A stretch of DNA of 64,000 bases, from the NCBI RefSeq assembly GCF_050003625.1, contig NC_134400.1, positions 64,108,241 through 64,172,240 of the forward strand, written 5' to 3'. Position numbers and translations under genes: made by a program. Under the pieces are notes generated by a model that saw nothing but the letters and a program-made list of their open reading frames with translations, was not told the origin of the DNA and ran no database searches. Position 1 is the stretch's first letter, and each line of letters begins with the position of its first letter. Shown piece after piece: positions 49,641 through 59,527 of the stretch. Origin of the DNA: Haematobia irritans (lineage: Eukaryota > Arthropoda > Insecta > Diptera > Muscidae).

Positions 49641-49874
49641 ATGTTAAGCTCAATGACAAGGGACCTCCTTTTTATAGCCGAGTCCGAACGGCGTTCCACA
49701 TTGCAGTGAAACCACTTAGAGAAGCTTTGAAACCCTCAGAAATGTCTCCAGCATTACTGAGGTGGGATAATCCACCGCTGAAAAACTTTTTGGTGTTCGG
49801 TCGAAGCAGGAATCGAACCCACGACCTTGTGTATGCAAGGTTACAATAACCAATGCCGATCAATTTAGTTTTAT

Positions 49875-50423
49875 CCCTGCCAGCATTTCAAAGTTCAATT
49901 TCATTCTCATCGCTACCACAGTTTCGTGACACTGCAACAATCGCCAACTGTGATGGGGGAAGCGAATGAAAAAGTATGAAATGTACATGAAAGTAGTTTG
50001 CCATCACTATTGTTACAAGAGCCATTTTATATTTTGTGAAACACTAAGCGTAAATAGCTTATTATAATTGATTTAAATAAAATCGATGATTAAGTGCTGA
50101 AAACATAGTTATTTCGCTTATAATTGTGAAAACTACATTGGTGAACAATTGTTGACTTTCCAAATGGAATAAAGTGATAGTTTTTCAGATATTTTTCCAG
50201 ACATGCTGTCTCCATCGGGAATAAAAACACTGGCTGATAGACGCTGCAACAGGTAACTTGCTACTGGTAACTCAACATCATTATTTTATTAATGCAAAAA
50301 ATTATGTTAAATGTGATGTGATAGTCGTATAAATGTTATATTTATAAGAATTTATAAATGTTTAATCAAATTAATAATCATCTAAGCAATCGTGTTTTAC
50401 TTGACCACAATGATTCTTTAATA
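49875..50423 (+). mobile_element. CCCTGCC-family TIR element, left portion
   Basis: CCCTGCCAGCATTTCAAAGT starts it and the match to 48856-49640 continues through GACCACAATGATTCTTTA, after which it breaks off. Confidence 0.8.
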
Positions 50424-50811
50424 AAAGAAAGACATGAAATTCTCCTAAACGAGGATTTTGGCCGAAATCCTCCTAGATCTCAGTAGATTTGCAATAGGCA
50501 AATGCAGTTGGCTCGTAGAGGATTTCAACAAAATCTCTTTCAAAATCTCCTATACTGCCTTTTACAACTGTGGTTTTAGTACTAAAAATGCGCTTTTGCA
50601 ACCCTGCTCCAATTTTCCTTGTGGATGAGCGTGTGTGCGTGTGCACAAACGGGTTTGTGTTTGTGTTGATATATTTACAAACAGCTGTTAAATCTTCAAA
50701 TCTACGAAATCTCGTTATTTTGCCAGTCCGAACACTTGAGATTTGTAAAGAGATTTTGGTTCTAAATAGCGAGATTTCGTGTCTAGTGCGAACGTAGTAT
50801 TAGTTTTCACT
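50424..50811. mobile_element. Fragment of a MITE with GCGAACGTAGTATTA end
   Basis: The right end GTGCGAACGTAGTATTAG at 50787-50804 corresponds to ACTACGTTCGCATTAGG at 34-50. GATTTCAACAAAATC recurs here and at 23765. The left end was not found. Confidence 0.5.
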
Positions 50812-52064
50812 TTAAAATGAGTATTAAGTTCGAGTTTAGCCGCTAAAGTGAAAACTAAATCAGCAAGAAAAGTCATAAAATTATACATAGTTGTTGCAAA
50901 TTTTATTATAACTTGATGGGGAATAGCCCAAAGCAAATGTTCGTAAAGTTTGTTTTCCTTAAAGTGGATTAATTCAGAAAAGTAATCGTAAAAAATTGCG
51001 ATTTTAGCAGCTAAACTCGAACTTAATACCCACCTTTAGTGAAAAATGACGATTTTAGCCGCTAAACCCGAACTTAAAAAAAGGCATAAAACCAACTTAA
51101 TGGTGGGTATTAAGTTCGAGTTTAGCCGCTAAAATCATTATTTTTTCACGATTACTTTTCTTTAATAATCTATTTTAACGAATACAAAATTTGTGAAAAT
51201 ATGCTTTGGACCTTTCTCCATCAAGTTATAATAAAATCTGCAACAAATATGTATAATTTTATGCCTTTTTTACTGATTTAGTTTTCACTTTAAGGTGGGT
51301 ACTATGTTCGGTTTTCGAGTTGAAAACCACTTTATTTTCGCGATTACTTTTCCTCAAATAATCAAAATTATAAATGAAAACAAACTTATTCCTGTAAAGT
51401 CTTTTCGAAATCTAGAGAAACAAGAAACAGCGCATCAATTGAGTTAATTTATCTGTTTTATATTGAACTGTTTTAATAAAGTAACCACGAAAATTTCAAC
51501 GCGAAAAGCGGACATAGTACTTACCTTTAGCGGCTAAACTCGAACTTAGTACTCACCTTAAACTCGAACTTAATACCCACCGTTAGTTTTCACTTTAAGC
51601 TGAGTACTATGTTCAGTTTTCAAGCTCAAAACCAGCTTTTTTTCACGGTTACTTTTTTTAATTAATTAATTTAGAAATATAAAATTATTTACAATCAATT
51701 CCTTGGACTTTTTCAATCCATTATTTGGCAAGACTTGATCAATATATAATCGTCTTCATAAATATATTTGTACTTTTAATTTAGTGTTTTGGTGGAAAAA
51801 CCGAACATAGTACTCACCTTAAAGGTGGGTATTAAGTTCGAGTTTAGCCGCTAAAAACGTTATTTTTTCACGATTACTTTTCTTTAATAATCCATTTTAA
51901 GGAATACAAACTTTGTGAAAATTTGCTTTGGGCTTTTCCCCATCAAGTTATAATAAAATTTGCAACAAATACGTATAATTTCATGCCTTTTTCTTACTGA
52001 TTTAGTTTTCACTTTAGCAATTTTAGCGGCTAAACTCGAACTTAATACTCACCTTAAGGCCGGT
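50812..52064. mobile_element. Nest of Harbinger-type MITEs with TTA target duplications
   Basis: At least five units lie together: 50814-51032; 51100-51558, interrupted by 51293-51526; 51598-51819; and 51823-52064. All have AGGTGGGTAYTA-type ends and their inverted counterparts, and TTA at the joins. Unit 51293-51526 begins after CACTTTA and resumes TTAGCGG; the intact sister unit (CACTTTAGCAATTTTAGCGG near 52015) shows the empty site. Cores share TTTTTCACGATTACTTTTCT and CATCAAGTTATAATAAAAT. Confidence 0.85.
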
Positions 52065-52065
52065 A

Positions 52066-52498
52066 CTATGTTCATTCTTGCGAAAAATTTTTATGGAAAC
52101 CATTATTTCGCACATAGAAAGCGGCGTTTTTTTAGATAGCTTGGAGCGCTATTTTACAGGGAGCGATATTGGATTAAGTTGGTGGTTGTTGCTTGTTTTT
52201 ACAAAATAACATTTTATTTTTCCTTGGGCAATTGATCTGCCATTCCTTTGATCCTTCGTATAGTTTCGGAACAAAAATATGGTCCGTGTTTGATTTATAA
52301 ACCCGCACAAATAGTTTTTAATAAATAAATTATTTCTTAATTCACATTGCAAATGGCGCCGTGCTATAAACGTCAGTTTTTCAACACGAAAAAACAAAGT
52401 ATCACAAATGGAAACAATTTCGCAAATTTATCGCATTTTTTGGTTTTGTATGGAGTTTCAACGCGAAAACCAACAGAGTACCGGCCTTTAAAGATCAA
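52066..52498. mobile_element. GGCCGGTACTATG MITE, second copy
   Basis: It is a close sister of 26377-26809 (AAGGCCGGTACTATGTTCAT ... CAGAGTACCGGCCTT), flanked by TTA on both sides. Confidence 0.85.
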
Positions 52499-52739
52499 AA
52501 CATTTAAGGTTGTGACCATTGTCTTTTCATTCAAACAAAATTCTTTTTGTAAATATAATAACATTTTAGATGAGGACAATTATATTTCGCCGCAAAAATA
52601 GTTCCTATCATATTATTTTGCTCTTCAAATATGATTGTGACAATCATGTTTCTTTTCTGCGTGTAATTTTAATACCACTTTATATCAAATGATTTACATC
52701 CGGTATTGTTGTGGTATTAACTATCACATCCCCTAACAT
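52499..52739. other. Host repeat of the next TIR element
   Basis: 52665-52739 matches 32515-32592 (TTTACATCCGGTATT, GGTATTAACT). 52499-52660 is unassigned. Confidence 0.45.
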
Positions 52740-53485
52740 CCCTGCCAACATTTTTTGAATTTGGGGACTCTTTTGAGAATCCCCACTACGTCGAAAACAA
52801 TCATATACGACATCAAAAACTCGTCGGAAAAGCGCCGTCACTATTGAGAAGTTGTACCACGCCAAGTTACTACAAAAATGTTTCGCATGAGTGCAATTAT
52901 TAGGTGCCTTTATAGATCAATTTAGAACGACGCCAATAAGGGACCCTCCAAACAATCAGAAAAAGTGAATTTTAAGATAGTTGTAAAAGAATCATTGTGG
53001 TCGAGTAAAACACGTTTGTTTAGATATTTATTAATTTGATTAAACATTTACAAATTCTTAAAAATATAACATTTATACCACTATCACATTACATTTAACA
53101 TAATTTTTGGCATTAATGATGATGTTGAGTTACAAGTAGCGAGTTACATGTTGCTGCGTCTATCAACCAGTGTTTTTATTCCATGGAGGCAGCGTGTCTG
53201 TAAAATATCTGAAAAACAATCACTTTATTCCATTTGGAAAATCACCAAATTGTTCACCAATATACCTTTCACAATTTTAAGCGTATAATCTATGTTTTCA
53301 GAACTTTATTTTCGTTTTTATTTAATTAAAATATAACAAGCTGGTTGCGCTTGGCTTTTTTAACAGTAGGGATGGCAAATTACTTGCATGTACTTTTTGA
53401 TGTACCTTTTCATGATGGTTGAAGTGACATTTACGAGTCTGTGGTAACGATGAGGTTGAAATGGAACTTTGAAATGCTGGCAGGG
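52740..53485 (-). mobile_element. CCCTGCC-family TIR element, nearly intact (746 bp)
   Basis: It runs from CCCTGCCAACATTTTTTGAA to GAAATGCTGGCAGGG, flanked by AT. The uninterrupted repeat at 32591 (GTAACATATGATATG) shows one AT where the filled site has two, confirming a 2-bp duplication. Confidence 0.92.
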
Positions 53486-53547
53486 ATATGATATGTCGTC
53501 GTTGATAAAAACTAATTGGTCGCCTTTGTAGTTTATTTTCTGCACAT

Positions 53548-53874
53548 AAAGACTTGCGTGAAGATACCGACGTAGGTAACTTTTTAAATTACAACAAACA
53601 CCGAAATGACAGGGTGACACAGAGTTGCAAAAACCATATAAAATGCAAATAGTACGGAATTTATCAACTGTGGTGGCCACAAAAATTATGGAAAAACAAA
53701 ATATGACCACAAATTTTGTGAATATAATGAATAAAGATATGTTTAACAAAATTGTTAATGTTTAGCTGTGAAGGTATTACTACCACAAATTTTTTAAACT
53801 GTGATTTAAAACGGTATGAGCACCCTTTCCTCGTAAAACAAGAGGACAACCTCAAGCACCAACTTCGATCCTGG
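53548..53874 (+). repeat. Leader-like segment before minisatellite B
   Basis: ACTTGCGTGAAGATACCGAC, GGTAACTT and AGGGTGACACAGAGTTGC correspond to the family A leader at 42130-42220. A diverged remainder leads into one family B unit. Confidence 0.65.
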
Positions 53875-54014
53875 GGCCAAAATAATAGCTTCGTTCAAAA
53901 TTCCGCTAATGGGACATCAAAGTGGAGGTCATTACCTACATTTTGAGGTATGTCATGTGTTCCAACAGTGTTTTTGAACGAAGATATCCCTGATTCCAAG
54001 TTTTCCACTGGGGG
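53875..54014. repeat. Minisatellite family B, one partial unit
   Basis: CTTCGTTCAAAATTCCGCTA up to GTTTTCCACTGGGG matches the array at 58191-59527. The BEL/Pao LTR follows directly. Confidence 0.88.
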
Positions 54015-54202
54015 TGTTGAAAAAAACCAATCTTGATTTAAACTTGTGAAACCGTTTATTCAAATTTTGGTATCTTTTGGTAGAAGTTTTTCAACAATTA
54101 AATTATTTTTATGTATACTGACAATATGTGAAAAGTTATACAAATTTCAATGATATTTTGATTTATATAAAATCTGGTATGCACAAGTAACAATTATTAA
54201 CA
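54015..54202 (-). repeat. 3' LTR of the BEL/Pao element (about 188 bp)
   Basis: On plus it reads TGTTGAAAAAAACCAATC to CAATTATTAACA. The purine tract GTGGGGGAGAA precedes it on minus, just after the integrase stop. Confidence 0.75.
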
Positions 54203-54244
54203 TATTCTCCCCCACGTAAATTGACTTGGGAAATTTTCATAAAT

Positions 54245-55606
54245 TTATGTGGATTCGACATCAATTAAGGCCAGTTTAGATATAGGTCGTTTGAGGATGC
54301 CGACACTTGTTCTAACATCTGCTGATCTTGATATGCCGTCTTTTCCTTTGTACAAATGGACTATTCGACCAAGTCCCCATTTTGATCTAGGAGCGTTCGT
54401 ATCACATATGAGGACCAAACATCCCACATTCATGTCTTTAGTTGGTAGGCACCATTTCACGCGACGAGTGAGATCGGGGAGATATTCTCTTATCCATCTT
54501 GACCAAAATCCATTTTTTAAGTTTTGAGCCACTCTCCATTGTTTTCTCAAACTATTGAGTTTTGGATCGTAAGTTGCAGGTACTTGATTTGAGTTTGTAG
54601 TTCCTAGCAGGAAGTGGTTTGGTGTTAAAGGTTCCGGGTCGTGGGGAGTTACTGGAGTATGCGTAAGAGGTCTTGAATTTACTATATTTTCAGCTTCTAG
54701 TAGGAGACTGTAAAACACTTCGTATTTTGGGATCATATCTCTCATCAGTACATGTAGTGCTTTTTTAACTGACTGTATTAGTCGTTCCCATGCTCCTCCT
54801 GAAGCTGGGTCGAATGGCGTATTGAAAAGCCATTTTATTCCCCAAAAACATGACGATCTTTTAATTTGGTCAAAGTCTAAAAATTCAAGTTCATTTCGAA
54901 GCTCTTTTTTTATACCAACGAAATTTTTTCCATTATCGCTTCTTATTTGAGTGGGAATACCTCGTCTGTTTATAAAATTTCTTAAAGCAATTAGAAAGGC
55001 ATCCGTGGACAAATCGGTTACAATTTCCAAGTGTATTGCCCTTACTGTGAGACACGTAAATAATGCTACCCATCGTTTTTCGTGTCGGCGGTGGAAAGAC
55101 ACATTAAATGGCCCAAATATATCTACTCCTGCATATGTAAAGGGACGAATAAATGGTGTTACCCTATCTGCTGGTAGTATCCCCATTTGTGGTTGAGTTG
55201 CGTTTGCCTTCCTTATTTTGCAAAGCACGCACTGATTTTCAATTCTTTTCACTAATACCCTAAGGGAAGGTATCCAATACTTTTGTCTCACCATTCCTAT
55301 AACAGTCTCTGTGTTTTGATGGCATGTTTTCTTGTGATAGTATTCAACAAGTAAAAACGAAAATCTATGGTCTTTCGGGAGAATAATAGGTTTCTTAGCA
55401 TAGTCAGACAGTATTTCGGCATTACCTAGTCTTCCTCCGACCCTTATTAGTCTTTGCTCCTCTATGTATGGACTAAGAGACACCATGGAACTGGATTTAT
55501 CAATTGTCGTTCCTTCTAGCAGCTTTGAATATTCCTCCTGGAAATTTTCTTTTTGAATCTCTCTTACCAAGAAGAATTCTGCATGTTGTATTTCATCGGA
55601 ATCCAA
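54245..55606 (-). CDS. BEL/Pao integrase with DUF5641 C-terminus (453 codons)
   Basis: This is the C-terminal third of the pol polyprotein. It has a zinc-binding start (YYHKKTCHQ ... QCVLCKIRKA), an integrase core with Asp in AGVDIFGPF, Asp in IRSDNGKNFVG and Glu in GGAWERLIQSV, then the DUF5641 domain (LRKQWRVAQNLKNGFWSRWI to ISKLALIDVEST). It would join element DNA into the genome. The catalytic triad is intact and the frame is open, but it is cut off from the upstream pol frame: 55606-55660 contains two stops and the frame shifts again near 55853. Alone it has no start or protease to release it. Confidence 0.9.
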   Translation of the reverse strand: MDSDEIQHAEFFLVREIQKENFQEEYSKLLEGTTIDKSSSMVSLSPYIEEQRLIRVGGRLGNAEILSDYAKKPIILPKDHRFSFLLVEYYHKKTCHQNTETVIGMVRQKYWIPSLRVLVKRIENQCVLCKIRKANATQPQMGILPADRVTPFIRPFTYAGVDIFGPFNVSFHRRHEKRWVALFTCLTVRAIHLEIVTDLSTDAFLIALRNFINRRGIPTQIRSDNGKNFVGIKKELRNELEFLDFDQIKRSSCFWGIKWLFNTPFDPASGGAWERLIQSVKKALHVLMRDMIPKYEVFYSLLLEAENIVNSRPLTHTPVTPHDPEPLTPNHFLLGTTNSNQVPATYDPKLNSLRKQWRVAQNLKNGFWSRWIREYLPDLTRRVKWCLPTKDMNVGCLVLICDTNAPRSKWGLGRIVHLYKGKDGISRSADVRTSVGILKRPISKLALIDVEST

Positions 55607-56494
55607 TTCGTTTCCTTTTGTTGAATTTCTTCATATAATAGAAGCGAATCTCAAAATCCAACCCATGACGCGTATTACTTTAGTGTATTTGGATGACCGA
55701 TTTATGATGGAATTAACAAATTCGACATTTTGTATTATTATTAATGAAAATTTCGACTTTAAGAATTCATCACTTCTATCTTTCATGTTCAACATCAAAT
55801 TGTCTTTTGGCCAGTGCTTTTCATCTTGTTTTAGAAAGTCTGGACCAGTTTTTCAACGTCCCTGTGGTTCGTAATTGTATGAAAATCCTCTTGTAGCGGT
55901 ATCGGCTGGGTTCAAGGCCGTGGGGCACCAACGCCAGTCTGTGATTTCGGAATCCTCTAAGATTTCCGAAACCCTATTTGCAACATACTGCTTATACTTT
56001 CTATGGTCTGCTCTGATCCACTTTATTACTGTGTGTGAATCACTCCAAAAGAAAACTTCGTTAACCTTTATACGGTCGTGACATGTTGTTATTGTTTGCT
56101 TCAATCTTGTTGCCATTACAGCGGATTGTAACTCTAATTTCGGTATCGAATGATAACGTATAGGAGCGCAACTCGTTTTCCCGGCTACGAATACGACGTC
56201 TGTCTTTTCTTTGTAAAGAACTCTCCAATAGGCCACAGTTGCCATTGCGTCTTCGCTTGCGTCGCAGAACATATGTAGCTCGATTTTCACTGCTGGGTCA
56301 ATTGAAAAATAATACCTGGGTATTGCATATTGAGCGACTTTGTCCAAATTTTGAAGCCATTTTTTCCATTTCTCATTTATTTCTTCAGGCAAACTATCGT
56401 CCCATTCGACTCCACATTGCCATGCCTGTTGCATCAAAATTTTCACCGATATCATATAATCGGCAACAAATCCGAAGGGATCGAAAACGGACAT
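55607..56494 (-). pseudogene. BEL/Pao RNase H region with frame breaks
   Basis: The frame 56494-55853 begins MSVFDPFGFVADYMISVKIL, the conserved block after the reverse transcriptase, and holds the RNase H core: LHMFCDASEDAMATVAYW, KLELQSAVMATRL, FFWSDSHTVIKWI, NPADTATRG. At about 55853 one base is lost or gained (the family reads GRWKTGPDFL where this frame reads into a stop), and the sequence continues in another frame (GPDFLKQDEKHWP) to 55620. Confidence 0.85.
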
Positions 56495-58118
56495 TGAAGC
56501 ACTGAGAAGTTCTCTTTGTAGGGATTACTTTCATTTCTAAAACTTCCTTTGGAACTTTGTGAAATTGAAGTTTGAAAAGAAATACGTCCAAGCGTGGGTC
56601 CCAATTCATTCCCAGAATTCGTTCAATGTGATCTTTACCAATATGTACAGTGTTATCGTTTGATATACCTAGGGTTAGCGCTACGGTTTTCGAATTTGTA
56701 ACGAGATTATGCATAGTAAACCCCCCCGCTTGGTGAATATGTTTTATATTTTGAACAACCCTAATGGCTTCTTCGTTTGTCTCAAAACAGTCAACATAAT
56801 CGTCGACATAGTGATTATTTATAACACTATACGAAGCTCGCGGGAACATTTCAGAAAACTCGGCCGCGTTAGTATTCTTAACATACTGTGCAGTACATGG
56901 GGAGCATGTAGCTCCAAAAATCATTCTCTGCATCACGTATGTCTTTGGCGGCTTGGAAGGATCTCCGTCTCTCCACAGGAATCTCTGAGCATCTTGGTCC
57001 GGGGTTACTATCTTCACTTGATGGAACATTTCTTTTAAATCGCCGCACACTGCAATTGGAGCTTGTCGAAATTGAAATAATACTTTAATCAACGGCTGAT
57101 TTAAATCAGGGCCTGGAAGTAGAGCCTTATTCAATGAAATTTTGTCTACTTCTGCTGCGGCATCAAATACAAGTCGAAGCTTTTTTTTGGTTTCAGTTTT
57201 TACGCCAAAATGTGGCAAGTAAAAACATTTCCCGTTTCTTGTGGATGCTTCTTCTTCAGATAGAATTCTTGCGTATCCTTTGTCAATATATTCTTGTATT
57301 TTGTTCCTATATTCTTCAGCGTATTGGGCGTCTTTTCCCATTTTCTTTTCTACGAGTTTAAGGCGGTTGAAGGCCATGGCATACGTGTTTGGGAATCTTT
57401 CAAATTCATTTCTCCATAAGAGTCCAGCCTCAAATCTATCCCCTTCTTTTTTTACCGTTTGTCTAAGAAGCTCTAAAGCCCTTTTATCATTTGGGGATAT
57501 AGTCGGCTCTGTATGGCGTATACCGAAAGTTTCAATACCAAAATATTCCTTCATTAGACTTTCTAGTTTTTCAAATTTATCAGGCTCGTCGAACGTATTT
57601 AGTGGCCGTAAGTGACAAGAAACAAAGTCCTTCTTGATATTTTCTTCCACTGGTCCATATACTAGCCAACCAAGTCTCGTTTTAGTTTCAATAGGTTCAG
57701 AAGGTGATCTCATCTTGGGTGTTTCAATCGGAACGGTTAGGAAGGCATGAGCAAGGCTGATAATCATCTTTGGCTTCACGTCATTATAGCTGGAAAAGGG
57801 ACATTCGACTTTAGTTATCTTGTTATCAAATTTTTGCAGCGGCAAATCAATTTTATCTGTAGAATAGACATTTTTCATATTATAACGCTCGCAATCTGGA
57901 CCTCTTCCACTTATTGTGATATCCACGATTTCAACACTTTCCCGCGATACCTGGCGATTAATCCATTGAATTTCTAAGACGTCTTTTCTACCTTTCAATC
58001 CCAACAGATTTTTTACTTCCTCGTCAATCATCGAAACATTTGCTCCGTCGTCTATAAATGCATATATTTCAACGGTCCGGTTTGAGCCATATAAACGCAC
58101 CGGAATTATCTGAAACAA
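56394..58118 (-). pseudogene. BEL/Pao protease and reverse transcriptase
   Basis: It opens near 58185 within the element. The protease active site is FIDDGANVSMI (about 25 residues after MFQIIPVRLYGSNRT), followed by a linker and the reverse transcriptase: LRLVFDAAAEVDKISLN, catalytic Asp in VCGDLKEMFHQV, MQRMIFGATCSPC and the active-site YVDDYVDCF. It copies the element RNA. The frame fails after RTSQCFNVRF at about 56500, where the next frame takes over, so no full pol can be made without correction. The N-terminal gag is absent. Confidence 0.9.
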
Positions 58119-58190
58119 TACTGATTTTGCGTTTACCTCTGCTAGACAACTTCGGGCTTGAGTTTCAACTACTTCGGTTTTACCTTGCTC

Positions 58191-59527
58191 CTTCGTTCAA
58201 AATTCCGCTAATGGGACATCAAAGTGGTGGTCATTACCTTCATTTTGATGTATGTCATGTGTTCCAACAGTGTTTTTGAACGAAGATATCCCTGATTCCA
58301 AGTTTTCCACTGGGGGCAGAACATAGATTCTACCATGGAAGCCAGGAACGGACTTCGTTCAAAATTCCGCTAATGGGACATCAAAGTGGAGGTCAATACC
58401 TACATTTTGATGTATGCCATGAGTTCCAACAGTGTTTTTGGACGAAGATATCTCTGATTCCAAGTTTTCCACTGGGGGGCAGAACATAGATTCTACCATG
58501 GAAGCCAGGAACGGACTTCGTTCAAAATTCCGCTAATGGGATATCAAAGTGGAGGTCAATACCTACATTTTGATGTATGCCATGAGTTCCAACAGTGTTT
58601 TTGGACGAAGATATCCCTGATTCCAAGTTTTCCACTGGGGGGCAAAACATAGATTCTACCATGGAAGCCAGGAACGGACTTCGTTCAAAATTCCGCTAAT
58701 GGGACATCAAAGTGGAGGTCAATACCTACATTTTGATGTATGCCATGGGTTCCAACAGTGTTTTTGGACGAAGATATCCCTGATTCCAAGTTTTCCACTG
58801 GGGGCAGAACATAGATTCTACCATGGAAGCCAGGAACGGACTTCGTTCAAAATTCCGCTAATGGGACATCAAAGTGGAGGTCATTACCTACATTTTGATA
58901 TATGTCATGTGTTCCAACAGTGTTTTTGAACGAAGATATCCCTGATTCCAAGTTTTCCACTGGGGGCAGAACATAGATTCTACCATGGAAGCCAGGAACG
59001 GACTTCGTTCAAAATTCCGCTAATGGGACATCAAAGTGGAGGTCAGTACCTACATTTTGATGTATGTCATGTGTTCCAACAGTGTTTTTGAACGAAGATA
59101 TCCCTGATTCCAAGTTTTCCACTGGGGGGCAGAACATAGCTTCTATCATGGAAGCCAGGAACGGACTTCGTTCAAAATTCCGCTAATGGGACATCAAAGT
59201 GGAGGTCATTACCTACATTTTGATGTATGTCATGTGTTCCAACAGTGTTTTTGAACGAAGATATCCCTGATTCCAAGTTTTCCACTGGGGGCAGAACATA
59301 GATTCTACCATGGAAGCCAGGACCGGACTTCGTTCAAAATTCCGCTAATGGGACATCAAAGTGGAGGTCATTACCTACATTTTGATGTATGTCATGTGTT
59401 CCAACAGTGTTTTTGAACGAAGATATCCCTGATTCCAAGTTTTCCACTGGGGGGCAGAACATAGATTCTACCATGGAAGCCAGGAACGGACTTCGTTCAA
59501 AATTCCGCTAATGGGACATCAAAGTGG
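58191..59527. repeat. Minisatellite family B, about eight 162-163-bp units
   Basis: TTCGTTCAAAATTCCGCTAA recurs at 58192, 58354, 58517, 58680, 58842, 59004, 59167, 59329 and 59492. Variation is small (GTCATTACC or GTCAATACC, GGGG or GGGGGG). It resembles family A unit by unit: CCAGGAAYGGACTTCGT, GTCAWTACCTACAWTTTG, a CATGT word and TTTTCCA. The array stops at the LTR at 59528. Confidence 0.95.

Larger units (their letters stand above)
48404..49866 (-). mobile_element. tRNA-derived SINE, split by a MITE and a TIR element
   Basis: Read on minus, the head at about 49866-49800 has a tRNA-like B box (GGTCGTGGGTTCGATTCC). The body follows (TTTTTCAGCGGTGGATTATC, AATGTGGAACGCCGTTCGGA, GGTCCCTTGTCATTGAGCTT). 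After the TIR element at 48856-49640 the text resumes with GGAATCGGTCATCACTCAGT, then the LINE-like tail (TGGTATCACAATGGACTGAA, TAGTC). It ends, after the MITE at 48455-48782, in a degenerate GGTTAGGTTACGTTAGATTA run. The consensus would be about 400 bp. Pieces occur at 17010 and 34985. Confidence 0.85.
54015..58190 (-). mobile_element. BEL/Pao LTR retrotransposon, 5'-truncated
   Basis: The element is on minus: protease at the right, then reverse transcriptase, RNase H, integrase and a 3' LTR at 54015-54202. The gag and 5' LTR are missing; coding breaks off at 58190, where minisatellite B resumes. With one B unit left of the LTR and the array on the right, the element lies inside or was captured by the array. 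Confidence 0.88.
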
